This document shows, one piece after another, positions 1 to 9,399 of a stretch of 9,399 bases of DNA. The notes beneath the pieces were generated by a model that was given only the letters and a program-made list of their open reading frames with translations, searched no databases and was not told the DNA's origin. Position numbers and translations under genes: made by a program. Position 1 is the stretch's first letter, and the number at the start of each line of letters is the position of its first letter. This DNA is from Bacteroides sp. (GTDB taxonomy: Bacteria; Bacteroidota; Bacteroidia; Bacteroidales; Bacteroidaceae): the NCBI GenBank assembly GCA_019412865.1, contig DXOJ01000200.1:1-9399 (forward strand), in the 5' to 3' direction.

Positions 1-48
1 AAGATAATGCAATTTCGACATATGTGAAATAATTATGAATAACTACTT

Positions 49-714
49 ATGAAAATAAATAAACTTGTTATCACTATATTCTTCTCTGCTGTCGGACTTT
101 TTGTTTCGACTGCTCTTCAGGCACAAGAGGCCAAAACGTTGTTTGTGAATATGCCGGATTCTCTAAGTCCCTTGCTTACAAAGGTGAATCGTGAAGATTG
201 CATAGACTTTCTGGAAAGTAAGATGAAAGCGCAAGTAGAAAACCGTTTTGGCAAGAAGTCGGAGATGACTGATCTTGGTAAAGACTATATCCGTATGCAA
301 ATGTCAGCTCAATCGACCTGGCAGATGAAAGTGTTGGCATTAAATGATTCAACGAACGTAATCTGTACAGTTTCTACTGTTTGTGCTCCTGCCTGTGATA
401 GCAGCATCCATTTCTATACGGACGACTGGAAACCGCTTACAACATCTCTCTTTATTACCCTGCCCCTGATGGATGATTTTCTGAATGCTCCCGATTCAGC
501 AGGAGTTTATGAGTTTGATGAAGCACGCCGTTCGGCAGATATGCTATTGATGAAAGCCGATTTTAATAAAGAAAATACGGAACTGACACTTACGTTAACA
601 ACCCCCGACTATATGTCAAAAGAAACAGCAGAGAAACTGAAACCGTTTCTCCGCCGCCCTGTAGTCTACCATTGGAAAAATGGAGCATTTATTAAATTGA
701 AAATTGAGAATTAA
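49..714 (+). CDS. Secreted DUF3256 family protein
   Basis: This 221-residue protein resembles the DUF3256 family, which is found almost only in Bacteroidota and has no established function. The N-terminus is a classic Sec signal peptide: Lys2 and Lys5, a hydrophobic stretch at about residues 6-22, and a likely cleavage after Ala25 in the context ALQA|QEA. The mature part is therefore probably periplasmic or outer-membrane associated. It contains several Cys residues (Cys46 in REDCIDF, and a cluster near residues 106-116), which could form disulfides after export. The ATG at 49 starts directly at the signal peptide and is a natural choice. The last residues (IKLKIEN) are encoded inside one arm of an intergenic inverted repeat, so the extreme C-terminus may not be conserved. 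The gene converges on the minus-strand glycan operon and is probably not part of it. The family assignment is by recognition only. Confidence 0.8.
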   Translation: MKINKLVITIFFSAVGLFVSTALQAQEAKTLFVNMPDSLSPLLTKVNREDCIDFLESKMKAQVENRFGKKSEMTDLGKDYIRMQMSAQSTWQMKVLALNDSTNVICTVSTVCAPACDSSIHFYTDDWKPLTTSLFITLPLMDDFLNAPDSAGVYEFDEARRSADMLLMKADFNKENTELTLTLTTPDYMSKETAEKLKPFLRRPVVYHWKNGAFIKLKIEN

Positions 715-726
715 AAATTGAGAAAT
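689..726 (+). repeat. Left arm of a 38-base intergenic inverted repeat
   Basis: This AT-rich segment is built of short units of the type AATTGAGAATTAAAAATT. Its reverse complement recurs at 851-888, with 36 of 38 positions matching by eye. The arm covers the last codons and the TAA stop (712-714) of the DUF3256 gene. Similar degenerate AATTAAGAATT-type tracts are common between genes in Bacteroides (general knowledge). Paired with the right arm, it could enclose the two hairpins between them in one long stem. Confidence 0.8.
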
Positions 727-747
727 AGGGATTATTCAATAATCCCT
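727..747. repeat. Perfect 10-base hairpin
   Basis: AGGGATTATT (727-736) is followed after one base by its exact reverse complement AATAATCCCT (738-747). A realistic fold has about 8 paired bases and a 5-base loop. It lies just after the DUF3256 stop codon and before the stronger terminator hairpin. No clear T-run follows, so it is more likely an RNA 3'-end stabilising structure or an auxiliary terminator than the main one. Confidence 0.6.
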
Positions 748-765
748 CTGATTAAAGATATCAAA

Positions 766-798
766 AAGGCAACTAACTCGTAAAGAATTAGTTGCCTT
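766..798. terminator. Bidirectional intrinsic terminator between convergent genes
   Basis: The 11-base stem is AAGGCAACTAA (766-776) paired with TTAGTTGCCTT (788-798) around an 11-base loop. Read on the plus strand, the stem is followed by ATGTTTTT. Read on the minus strand, the GC-containing core is followed directly by TTTTT (complement of 763-767). Both directions therefore have the stem plus T-run expected of a factor-independent terminator. It sits between the 3' ends of the DUF3256 gene (plus) and the kinase gene (minus), where a shared terminator is expected. Confidence 0.82.
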
Positions 799-850
799 AT
801 GTTTTTAAATTTTGAGAATATCCAGAAATAGCTATACCACAGCGTAGCTT

Positions 851-888
851 ATTTCTTAATTTTTAATTCTCAATTCTCAATTTAATAA
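851..888 (-). repeat. Right arm of the 38-base intergenic inverted repeat
   Basis: This is the near-exact reverse complement of 689-726, with two mismatches. It covers the last codons and the TGA stop (877-879) of the minus-strand kinase gene. Both convergent genes therefore end in the same repeat sequence, read in different frames. Confidence 0.8.
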
Positions 889-1965
889 GCATTCGTTGAT
901 GAACGCTATCATTTCCGGTGTGTTTGCTTCCACACTTTGAAGTAATTTGAATTGTGCTTTGGTGCGAACGAGGTTATGTTCCGGATATTTGATTTTATAA
1001 TAAGTATCTCCGTTGATATAATCTGCCAGGAACCGTACGCACTGCATGTATGGGAATAAAGCGGCCGCATAAGGAAGATTCTCAATCTCGATCTGAGTCA
1101 GGAATGATTTGGTTCCTTTCAGATAGCCTTTGGTAAACGCTTTGAATATTTCCATATTGAAGTTTACACGATCAAGGTCTTTGTCGTCTTCATCACCTGT
1201 GTTGGCACCTGTACGTAGGAAGTCACCATAATCGGAGAATATAAAGCTAGGCATTACCGTATCCAGGTCGATGACACAAAGCACTTTACCATCCTCGTCG
1301 AACATCATGTTATTCACTTTCGTATCGCAGTGGCAAACGCGTTTGGGAAGTTTTCCTTCACGATATAAACGTTCAGCTTTACACATTTCATCTGCGCGTT
1401 TCTCTATTTCATCCAAATAGTACTTCACTTCTGATACCCGTCCGGCAGCATCCTTTGCAACGGCTTCACGTAGTTGTTTGAGGCGGAACTCCATGTTGTG
1501 GAAATCGGGTATGGTTTCACCCAATGTTTCCGGGATATCGGCCAGCATAGCCTGGAAGTTACCGAAGGCTTCGCCTGCATAGTTGGAATATTCGGGATTT
1601 ACCGTCTCATACGTTTTTGCACGTGGAATGAATACCATCACACGCCAATAGCTGTCACCGTCGAACCAGTATGTCTTACCTTCTCCTGTTTCGAGGAAAC
1701 TCAACACCTTGCGGTCTATATCCGATTCTCCGGCTTCCGTCAGTTTCTTGCGAATGTGATTGGTAACAGCGGTAATATTGGATTGAAGCATTTCTACATT
1801 CTGGAAAATAGCATGATTGATGCGTTGCAAAACATAGTCGGGAGCATCTGCTTCTTTGGTGTTTACTTTATAAGTGTCGTTGATAAGTCCTGCACCCAAA
1901 GGTTTGATTTCTTCTATCGTACCTTGGACTTTAAATTTAGCTACGATGCTAGATAAATCTTTCAT
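877..1965 (-). CDS. Sugar kinase of the NahK-like phosphotransferase (APH) family
   Basis: This 362-residue soluble protein has the aminoglycoside-phosphotransferase fold. It resembles N-acetylhexosamine 1-kinase (NahK) and the Bacteroides proteins historically labelled mucin desulfatase. Visible features are a nucleotide-binding loop GAGLINDTYKV (24-34); the catalytic Brenner motif HxDxxxxN as H212-C-D214-TKVN-N219, with D214 as the expected base; and the metal-binding DLD at 233-235 followed by a conserved SDYGDFLRTGAN segment (244-255). There is no signal peptide or membrane segment, so it acts in the cytoplasm. It is the last gene of the minus-strand operon, 30 bases after the GH2 stop, and is followed by the terminator at 766-798. 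Given the GH109 and beta-galactosidase upstream, the likely substrate is GalNAc, with GlcNAc or galactose as alternatives, phosphorylated at C1 with ATP. The exact sugar is inference; the kinase fold and catalytic residues are seen. ATG 1963-1965 follows an A-rich leader typical of Bacteroides. Confidence 0.85.
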   Translation of the reverse strand: MKDLSSIVAKFKVQGTIEEIKPLGAGLINDTYKVNTKEADAPDYVLQRINHAIFQNVEMLQSNITAVTNHIRKKLTEAGESDIDRKVLSFLETGEGKTYWFDGDSYWRVMVFIPRAKTYETVNPEYSNYAGEAFGNFQAMLADIPETLGETIPDFHNMEFRLKQLREAVAKDAAGRVSEVKYYLDEIEKRADEMCKAERLYREGKLPKRVCHCDTKVNNMMFDEDGKVLCVIDLDTVMPSFIFSDYGDFLRTGANTGDEDDKDLDRVNFNMEIFKAFTKGYLKGTKSFLTQIEIENLPYAAALFPYMQCVRFLADYINGDTYYKIKYPEHNLVRTKAQFKLLQSVEANTPEMIAFINECLLN

Positions 1966-1995
1966 GTTTTTTTTCTTTAAAAATTTATACTAAGG

Positions 1996-5409
<3,414 letters not shown>

Positions 5410-6300
5410 TTATTTTACTTTGATATGATCGAATCCTTCTCCATACACTCCGATGACAGCACTTTGCGATACAAATGCATTCGGGTCTATGTCTTTTATC
5501 AACCGGAAGATGATAGGCGATTCCCTTTTCTTGGCTAATACAAACATCATCTTTACTTCTCGTCCTGTATAAAAGCCGGTTGCATTGATAATCGTTACTC
5601 CCCGGTGTGGATATTCGTTAATATGCCGTCCTATTTCTTCATATTTGTTAGATATGATAAAGAACTGTACGGATTGGCGGGCGCTATTCACTACCTGGTC
5701 GAGAACGAAACTACAAATATAAAGAGTTACAAACCCATACACCACTTTTTCCCAGTCTTTTAAGACAAAATAACTGGAAGAAATGATAATCATATCGCAG
5801 ATGAGCACGACTCTTCCTAATGTGATGTCCCGGTATTTGTTGATGATGGCTGCAATTATATCTGTACCTCCCGTACTTCCATTAGCCGAAAAAGCAACAC
5901 CTATGCCGCCTCCACAGAAGGATGCTCCGATGACACATGCCATAAAGGGCTGGTCGTGGAGAAGCCCGAAACCTGCTGTCAATTTTTGAATGACGGACAG
6001 AAAGAAGGTGAGGGTAAATACACCAAAAATAGTTTTGATGCAAAACTTTAGTCCCAGCAACTTGAGGGCTAGTAGCAGCAAGAAGAAGTTGATGCTGAAG
6101 TACGTATATTGTACCGGAAAACCTGTGGCCCAATATACGATAGAAGCAATACCCGGTACTCCCCCGGTGGTGATATCGTTAGGCAACAGAAAAACGGTCC
6201 AACCGATACCATACAAAATCATGCCGATGGCAATCATTACATAATCTCTGGCTTCACGGATAATGCTTTGCTTAGAAGGCTTTGGAATAGCTGTTTTCAT
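5410..6300 (-). CDS. YitT-family integral membrane protein (DUF161 + DUF2179)
   Basis: This is a 296-residue membrane protein. The N-terminal two-thirds (about 18-205) has five or six hydrophobic segments. It carries the family's glycine-rich motifs, GGVPGIAS (46-53) and SANGSTGGTDIIAAII (138-153). A soluble DUF2179 domain follows (about 215-290: RGVTIINATGFYTG, then DPNAFVSQSAVIGVYGEGF). YitT proteins are widespread inner-membrane proteins with no settled function; transport or efflux roles are suggested. It sits between the GH109 gene (114-base gap with a hairpin) and the GH2 gene (30-base gap). It is the only membrane-spanning protein in the visible operon, so passing GalNAc or galactose from periplasm to the cytoplasmic kinase is an attractive but untested role. 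ATG 6298-6300 opens the reading frame. No strong Bacteroides promoter is visible directly upstream, which supports co-transcription with its neighbours. Confidence 0.88.
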   Translation of the reverse strand: MKTAIPKPSKQSIIREARDYVMIAIGMILYGIGWTVFLLPNDITTGGVPGIASIVYWATGFPVQYTYFSINFFLLLLALKLLGLKFCIKTIFGVFTLTFFLSVIQKLTAGFGLLHDQPFMACVIGASFCGGGIGVAFSANGSTGGTDIIAAIINKYRDITLGRVVLICDMIIISSSYFVLKDWEKVVYGFVTLYICSFVLDQVVNSARQSVQFFIISNKYEEIGRHINEYPHRGVTIINATGFYTGREVKMMFVLAKKRESPIIFRLIKDIDPNAFVSQSAVIGVYGEGFDHIKVK

Positions 6301-6349
6301 AAACGTGATTATGGCAATCTATAAAATGTTCAAACACGAACCCATGAAT

Positions 6350-6377
6350 AATCCGGCTTTGGGGGAGAAGCCGGATT
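6350..6377. repeat. Perfect 10-base inverted repeat between GH109 and YitT genes
   Basis: AATCCGGCTT (6350-6359) pairs exactly with AAGCCGGATT (6368-6377) across an 8-base loop. A further GAACC/GGTTC pair (6338-6342 and 6378-6382) could extend the structure across a bulge. The stem is GC-rich and should be stable. No real T-run follows it in the minus-strand direction, so full termination is doubtful. It may be a leaky terminator, or an RNA processing or stabilising element that sets different levels of GH109 and the downstream YitT-GH2-kinase genes. Confidence 0.72.
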
Positions 6378-6414
6378 GGTTCATTATGCTCGTGCTAAAA
6401 GGAAATATTCTGTT

Positions 6415-7827
6415 TTATTTTGCAAAAGCGTGACGGTAGCCTTGTACTTTATTCCATCCGCCGCGAGTGAAGTCGGGTACTTCTACCGGAGCTGAATTGT
6501 TCTCGATAGAAAGTCTGGTAAGTTCAGCCATGCAACACCATTCTGCCAGGTCATAAACGTCCATATCCAATGGCAGTCCATTCTGCAAGCAATATGCCAG
6601 ACGGTAGTCCATGATAAAGTCCATACCACCATGTCCACCTACTTTCTTGGCTGTTTCTTCCAACTCTATATGAATAGGATCTTTATATTTATCCATCAAG
6701 GCTTTTTTTACGTTTTCAGGTACAGAACCATGTGCATTCAGATTCTCATGATTAGGCACATCTTTTGAATCAACTTGTGAAGGTCTCAGGCAATATTCTT
6801 CAATCGGATATTTGCTTGCGTAACCATCGGCTCCCACTATCTGATACATACGGCTGTATGGGCGTGGAGTCATTACGTTGTGCTGAATCAACATCGTTTT
6901 ACCGTTCTCTGTGCGAATCAGGGTAGAAGTCTGGTCACCATTCTGGAAGTCGGTCACCTCTTCTCCTGTTTGTTTCTTAATATAAGCCGGTCCGTTGACA
7001 GCTTTCGTATCCATCGATACCAATGTTTTCATGCGGTCGCCACGGTGGATATTAAGTACCTGACAAGCAGGACCCATGCCATGGGTAGCATATACATCAC
7101 CACGGTGTAGATGATTATAATCCATTCGCCAGTTATTCCAGTATTCAGGCCAGAAATCTTCCAGATTGTGGATATATGAACCTTCTACATGAAGTACTTC
7201 TCCGAATACGCCTTGTTGTGCCATATTTAAAGAAGTCAGTTCAAAGAAGTCATATACGCAGTTTTCGAGCTGCATACAATGCTTACGTGTCTTTTCGGAA
7301 GTATTGATTAGCTGCCAGATTTCATCCAGTGTCATGGCGGCAGGAACTTCGATAGCTACATGCTTACCGTGTTCCATGGCATAAACACCCATTGCAGCAT
7401 GATGTTTCCAGTCGGTGGCTATGTATACCAGATCAATATCGTCCCGTTCACAAAGTTGCTTCCATGCCTCTTCCGAACCACTGTAAGAAGCAGCTTCAGG
7501 AAGTCCGGCATTCTTCAAAATTTCTTGTGATTTTTCAACACGTTCGGGAAGCAGGTCGCATAATGCTACAATCTTAGTTCCCGGGATATGGGTCCAACGT
7601 GCCACGGCACCGGGACCACGCATTCCTAATCCGATGAAACCGACACGAACGGTATCAATTTTAGGAGTAACGAGTTGGATTACATCTTCTTGTCCGGCAG
7701 GGCGGGCAGGAGTTTCTACTTTGATAGGAGTAAAGGCTTCGGGAGCCTTTGGTTGTTGAGTACAACTGGTGTGCCAAGTTAACAAAGCCAAGCCGATGGC
7801 AGTGACTGTAAATAGTTTCTTCATCAT
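6415..7827 (-). CDS. GH109 alpha-N-acetylgalactosaminidase (NAD-dependent, Gfo/Idh/MocA fold)
   Basis: This 470-residue protein has the GH109 layout. An N-terminal export signal (KK followed by a hydrophobic stretch to Cys22, SC-TQQ, possibly a lipoprotein although His at -3 is a poor lipobox) is followed by a linker rich in Pro. The NAD-binding Rossmann domain has VGFIGLGMRG (62-71) and AIEVPAAM (158-165), where ordinary Gfo/Idh dehydrogenases have a catalytic EKP lysine. The C-terminal domain has YATHGMGPACQ (246-256), TPRPYSR (320-326) and the GGHGG loop (397-401). In GH109, the His of that loop (His399 here) is reported as the acid/base. The enzyme removes alpha-linked GalNAc, for example from Ser/Thr (Tn antigen) or blood-group A, through an NAD-assisted oxidation-elimination cycle. 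It opens the intact part of the operon, ahead of YitT, GH2 and the kinase. ATG at 7825-7827 or 7822-7824 are equivalent starts. Family assignment is strong; the natural substrate is inferred. Confidence 0.92.
   Translation of the reverse strand: MMKKLFTVTAIGLALLTWHTSCTQQPKAPEAFTPIKVETPARPAGQEDVIQLVTPKIDTVRVGFIGLGMRGPGAVARWTHIPGTKIVALCDLLPERVEKSQEILKNAGLPEAASYSGSEEAWKQLCERDDIDLVYIATDWKHHAAMGVYAMEHGKHVAIEVPAAMTLDEIWQLINTSEKTRKHCMQLENCVYDFFELTSLNMAQQGVFGEVLHVEGSYIHNLEDFWPEYWNNWRMDYNHLHRGDVYATHGMGPACQVLNIHRGDRMKTLVSMDTKAVNGPAYIKKQTGEEVTDFQNGDQTSTLIRTENGKTMLIQHNVMTPRPYSRMYQIVGADGYASKYPIEEYCLRPSQVDSKDVPNHENLNAHGSVPENVKKALMDKYKDPIHIELEETAKKVGGHGGMDFIMDYRLAYCLQNGLPLDMDVYDLAEWCCMAELTRLSIENNSAPVEVPDFTRGGWNKVQGYRHAFAK
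6625..6639 (-). other. GGHGG catalytic loop codons of the intact GH109
   Basis: The five codons encode GGHGG (residues 397-401), with the catalytic histidine at position 399. The site is listed because the neighbouring paralog has GLPNE at the aligned position (8320-8334), with the flanking MDYRL and [13 protein letters not shown] segments conserved in both. Confidence 0.85.
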
Positions 7828-7875
7828 ATTTTAAAGTTTTTAATAGGGGTTAGTCGATGTTTTTCATTTACGTGT

Positions 7876-7883
7876 CAAAAATA
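7876..7883 (-). promoter_or_regulatory. Possible Bacteroides -7 element for the GH109 operon
   Basis: On the minus strand this reads TATTTTTG, matching the Bacteroides -7 consensus TAnnTTTG. It is about 48 bases upstream of the GH109 start, so transcription would begin near 7869 with a leader of roughly 40 bases. No good TTTG -33 element is found at the usual distance of about 19 bases, so this is only a candidate. Control by an activator or extracytoplasmic-function sigma factor, as in many mucin loci, remains possible. Confidence 0.3.
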
Positions 7884-8028
7884 GTAATTAATTAGCCAAC
7901 TATTTGTATTTGTTCCCGATATTTTCATCACAAAAGTTTCTATTATGAGGTAAAAGATGAGTCTGACTTTTTCTACCTGATTTTGTGTAGGCTTATGTGA
8001 TGTCAAATACATATAAAAGACATGCCAG

Positions 8029-8062
8029 AAAAAGGCTCTTCCTAAAAAGAAGTCACCTTTTT
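8029..8062 (-). terminator. Intrinsic terminator after the broken GH109-like gene
   Basis: On the minus strand AAAAAGG pairs with CCTTTTT, then after a small internal loop CTTC pairs with GAAG around a 7-base loop. The 3' side is the run CCTTTTTCT. It lies about 68 bases after the stop codon of the upstream gene. A competing perfect 8-base hairpin, CTAAAAAG (8042-8049) with CTTTTTAG (8057-8064), overlaps it, so the two folds exclude each other. It would separate transcription of the upstream gene from the intact GH109 operon. Confidence 0.55.
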
Positions 8063-8130
8063 AGAATTGCTTAACGTTTACTACTCCTGTTGGGGTAAAC
8101 TATCTACTTCGTCTGTACTTCTGATAGAAC

Positions 8131-9378
8131 CTAGTATTTGTATTTTTTCCAGGCTCCCCTGGTGAAATCCGGTATTTCTACTGCCATGCTCTTATTCAGT
8201 ACAGATTTTTCACTTAGTTCTGTGATACACGACCATTCGGCTGCATCGTATACATCCATATCCAGTGGAAGCCCGTTGCGCAGACAATGAATAAGGCGGT
8301 AATCCATAACATAATTCATTTCATTGGGTAGGCCTCTGCGATGTGCTTCTTCGCCAATGGTTGCGCTAAAAGGATGTTTATAGCGTGCCATCATTTTTTC
8401 TAGCAGTTCTCCTTCAAGTGGAGTGTCTCCATTAGGATCCAGGGCGATACAGGGGACAGGGTATTTTTGGGCGAATCCCAGTGTGCCGCATACTGTTTGA
8501 AGGCGGCTGTAAGGACGTGGGGTGGATATGTCGTATTGAAGCATGATTGTCTTTCCTTTGAGCGTGTGGATAAGAGTGGTGTTTACGTCTCCCAATTGAT
8601 ATTTCTGGTGGGCTTCCGGTGAATATTCGCCGAATAGTCTGCGGGCATACTCGCTCATTCCTGCCTGATGAGTAGACATGGAAACGAGATATTCCATTCT
8701 GTCACTGCGATGAATATCCAGTATCTGGCAGGCGGGGCCCAACCCATGAGTGGGATAAGGATTGCCTGTATGTTCGATGCTGTATCTTTTTCCCCAATGG
8801 TTGTGATAGCCGCCTTCGCTCTCTTCGGCAAAATACATTGAACGAAGATCGTGAATGTAGGCTCCTTCTACATGCATGATTTCTCCGAACAATCCTCGTT
8901 GGGCCATGTTGAGAGTCATTAGTGCAAAGGGATCATAACAACAATTTTCGAGCATGATGCAGTGTCGCCTGGTTTTTTCTGCGGTGTCTACCAATTGCTA
9001 ACATTCTTCCACGCTCATAGCAGCCGGAACTTCAATAGCTACATGTTTATTGCATTCCATTGCGAAAGTTGCCATTGGAGTATGCATTAACCAGTCGGTG
9101 CAGATGAATATTAAATCTACTTCATCCGATTCGCACATCTTCTTCCATCCCTCCACTCCGGTATATCCGGTGGCTTCGGAACGGTCGGCTTCTTTTAATA
9201 GTTGTTGGGCCTTACTTAGATTTCCTTCTCTTATTTCACAAAGAGCTTTGATTTCTACTCCTTCAATTTGCAGATAACGTTGTAAGGTGAGCAATCCGCG
9301 ATTGCCCAGTCCTATAATCCCGATGCGGATAGTGGGGATAGGGGGGCTCAGTTGTAATTCTTGGGGAATTAAGTTTAG
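8131..9378 (-). pseudogene. GH109-like Gfo/Idh/MocA gene broken by an in-frame amber codon
   Basis: This is one continuous frame of 415 codons plus a natural TAG stop. It aligns along its whole length with the neighbouring GH109: [12 protein letters not shown] (Rossmann glycine motif), [53 protein letters not shown] and [12 protein letters not shown]. The frame is interrupted by TAG at 8998-9000. The paralog has Trp171 there (DEIWQL against EEC-stop-QL), so one G-to-A change in TGG explains it. The upstream piece holds most of the NAD-binding domain and the downstream piece holds the catalytic domain; neither should work alone. The catalytic GGHGG loop is replaced by GLPNE (8320-8334), so even the repaired protein may not be a standard GH109 glycosidase. 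An in-frame TGA (9379-9381) lies just before the alignable N-terminus and no ATG follows it, so the true 5' end is either lost or altered. A sequencing error or strain-specific mutation are alternatives. Confidence 0.8.
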
Positions 9379-9399
9379 TCAATTCCCTTCATGCATATA

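Larger units (their letters stand above)
7828..8130. other. Non-coding leader region between the two GH109-type genes
   Basis: These 303 bases lie between the broken GH109-like gene and the intact GH109. They are AT-rich and show no convincing gene in any frame. The right half holds a terminator-like hairpin (8029-8062). The left half probably holds the promoter and 5' untranslated region of the intact GH109 operon. The start codon is preceded by an A/T-rich stretch (TTTAAAAT) with no Shine-Dalgarno sequence, as is usual in Bacteroides. Confidence 0.65.

Noticed and set aside
1474..1956. Plus-strand open frame of 160 codons opposite the kinase gene
   Set aside because: It is fully antisense to conserved kinase sequence, including the nucleotide-binding loop, and has no independent support.
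7875..7928. Minus-strand 17-codon open frame just upstream of the GH109 gene, a possible leader peptide
   Set aside because: It has no biased residues suggesting attenuation, and its stop overlaps the candidate -7 promoter element. A frame this short is expected by chance in AT-rich DNA.
8000..8023. ATGTC...GACAT inverted pentamer as a possible operator
   Set aside because: Only five bases match on each side in AT-rich DNA, with a 14-base spacer and no second copy. This is within chance expectation.
8998..9000. Genetic code change in which TAG encodes an amino acid
   Set aside because: The other intact genes have no internal TAG, and this gene itself terminates with TAG at 8131-8133. A local mutation is the simpler explanation.

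Overview
The window looks like chromosomal DNA from a gut Bacteroides (Bacteroidota). The evidence is a DUF3256 secreted protein, a LacZ-type GH2 enzyme with a signal peptide, GH109/Gfo-Idh-MocA proteins, A-rich leaders without Shine-Dalgarno sequences, and AT-rich intergenic repeats. No RNA genes, CRISPR arrays, insertion sequences or phage genes are visible. The gene order closely resembles, from memory and unchecked, the left end of the Bacteroides thetaiotaomicron mucin O-glycan locus BT4240-BT4250.

Layout. At 49-714 (+) lies a secreted DUF3256 protein. It converges on everything else across a structured intergenic region (about 689-888). That region has two 38-base inverted-repeat arms that run into the 3' ends of both flanking genes, plus a short hairpin and a strong bidirectional terminator. 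On the minus strand, in transcription order from the right edge, are: a GH109-like gene broken by an in-frame amber codon (8131-9378); a terminator and about 300 bases of leader DNA; an intact GH109 alpha-N-acetylgalactosaminidase (6415-7827); a 114-base gap with a perfect hairpin; a YitT-type membrane protein (5410-6300); a GH2 beta-galactosidase (1996-5379); and a sugar-1-kinase-like phosphotransferase (877-1965). The last three genes are separated by exactly 30 bases each and are very likely one transcript.

Working together (inference). Outside the inner membrane, the GH2 enzyme would remove beta-linked galactose, for example from core-1 mucin glycans. The GH109 enzyme would release alpha-GalNAc from Ser/Thr (Tn antigen). 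The free amino sugar or galactose would cross the inner membrane, possibly through YitT, which is the only integral membrane protein in the cluster. The cytoplasmic kinase would then phosphorylate it.

The most notable points are the GH109-like paralog, which has lost the GGHGG catalytic loop and also carries a Trp-to-amber nonsense codon; the YitT protein as a candidate sugar transporter; and the inverted-repeat arms that form the gene ends at 689-888. I see no wholly new multi-gene system.
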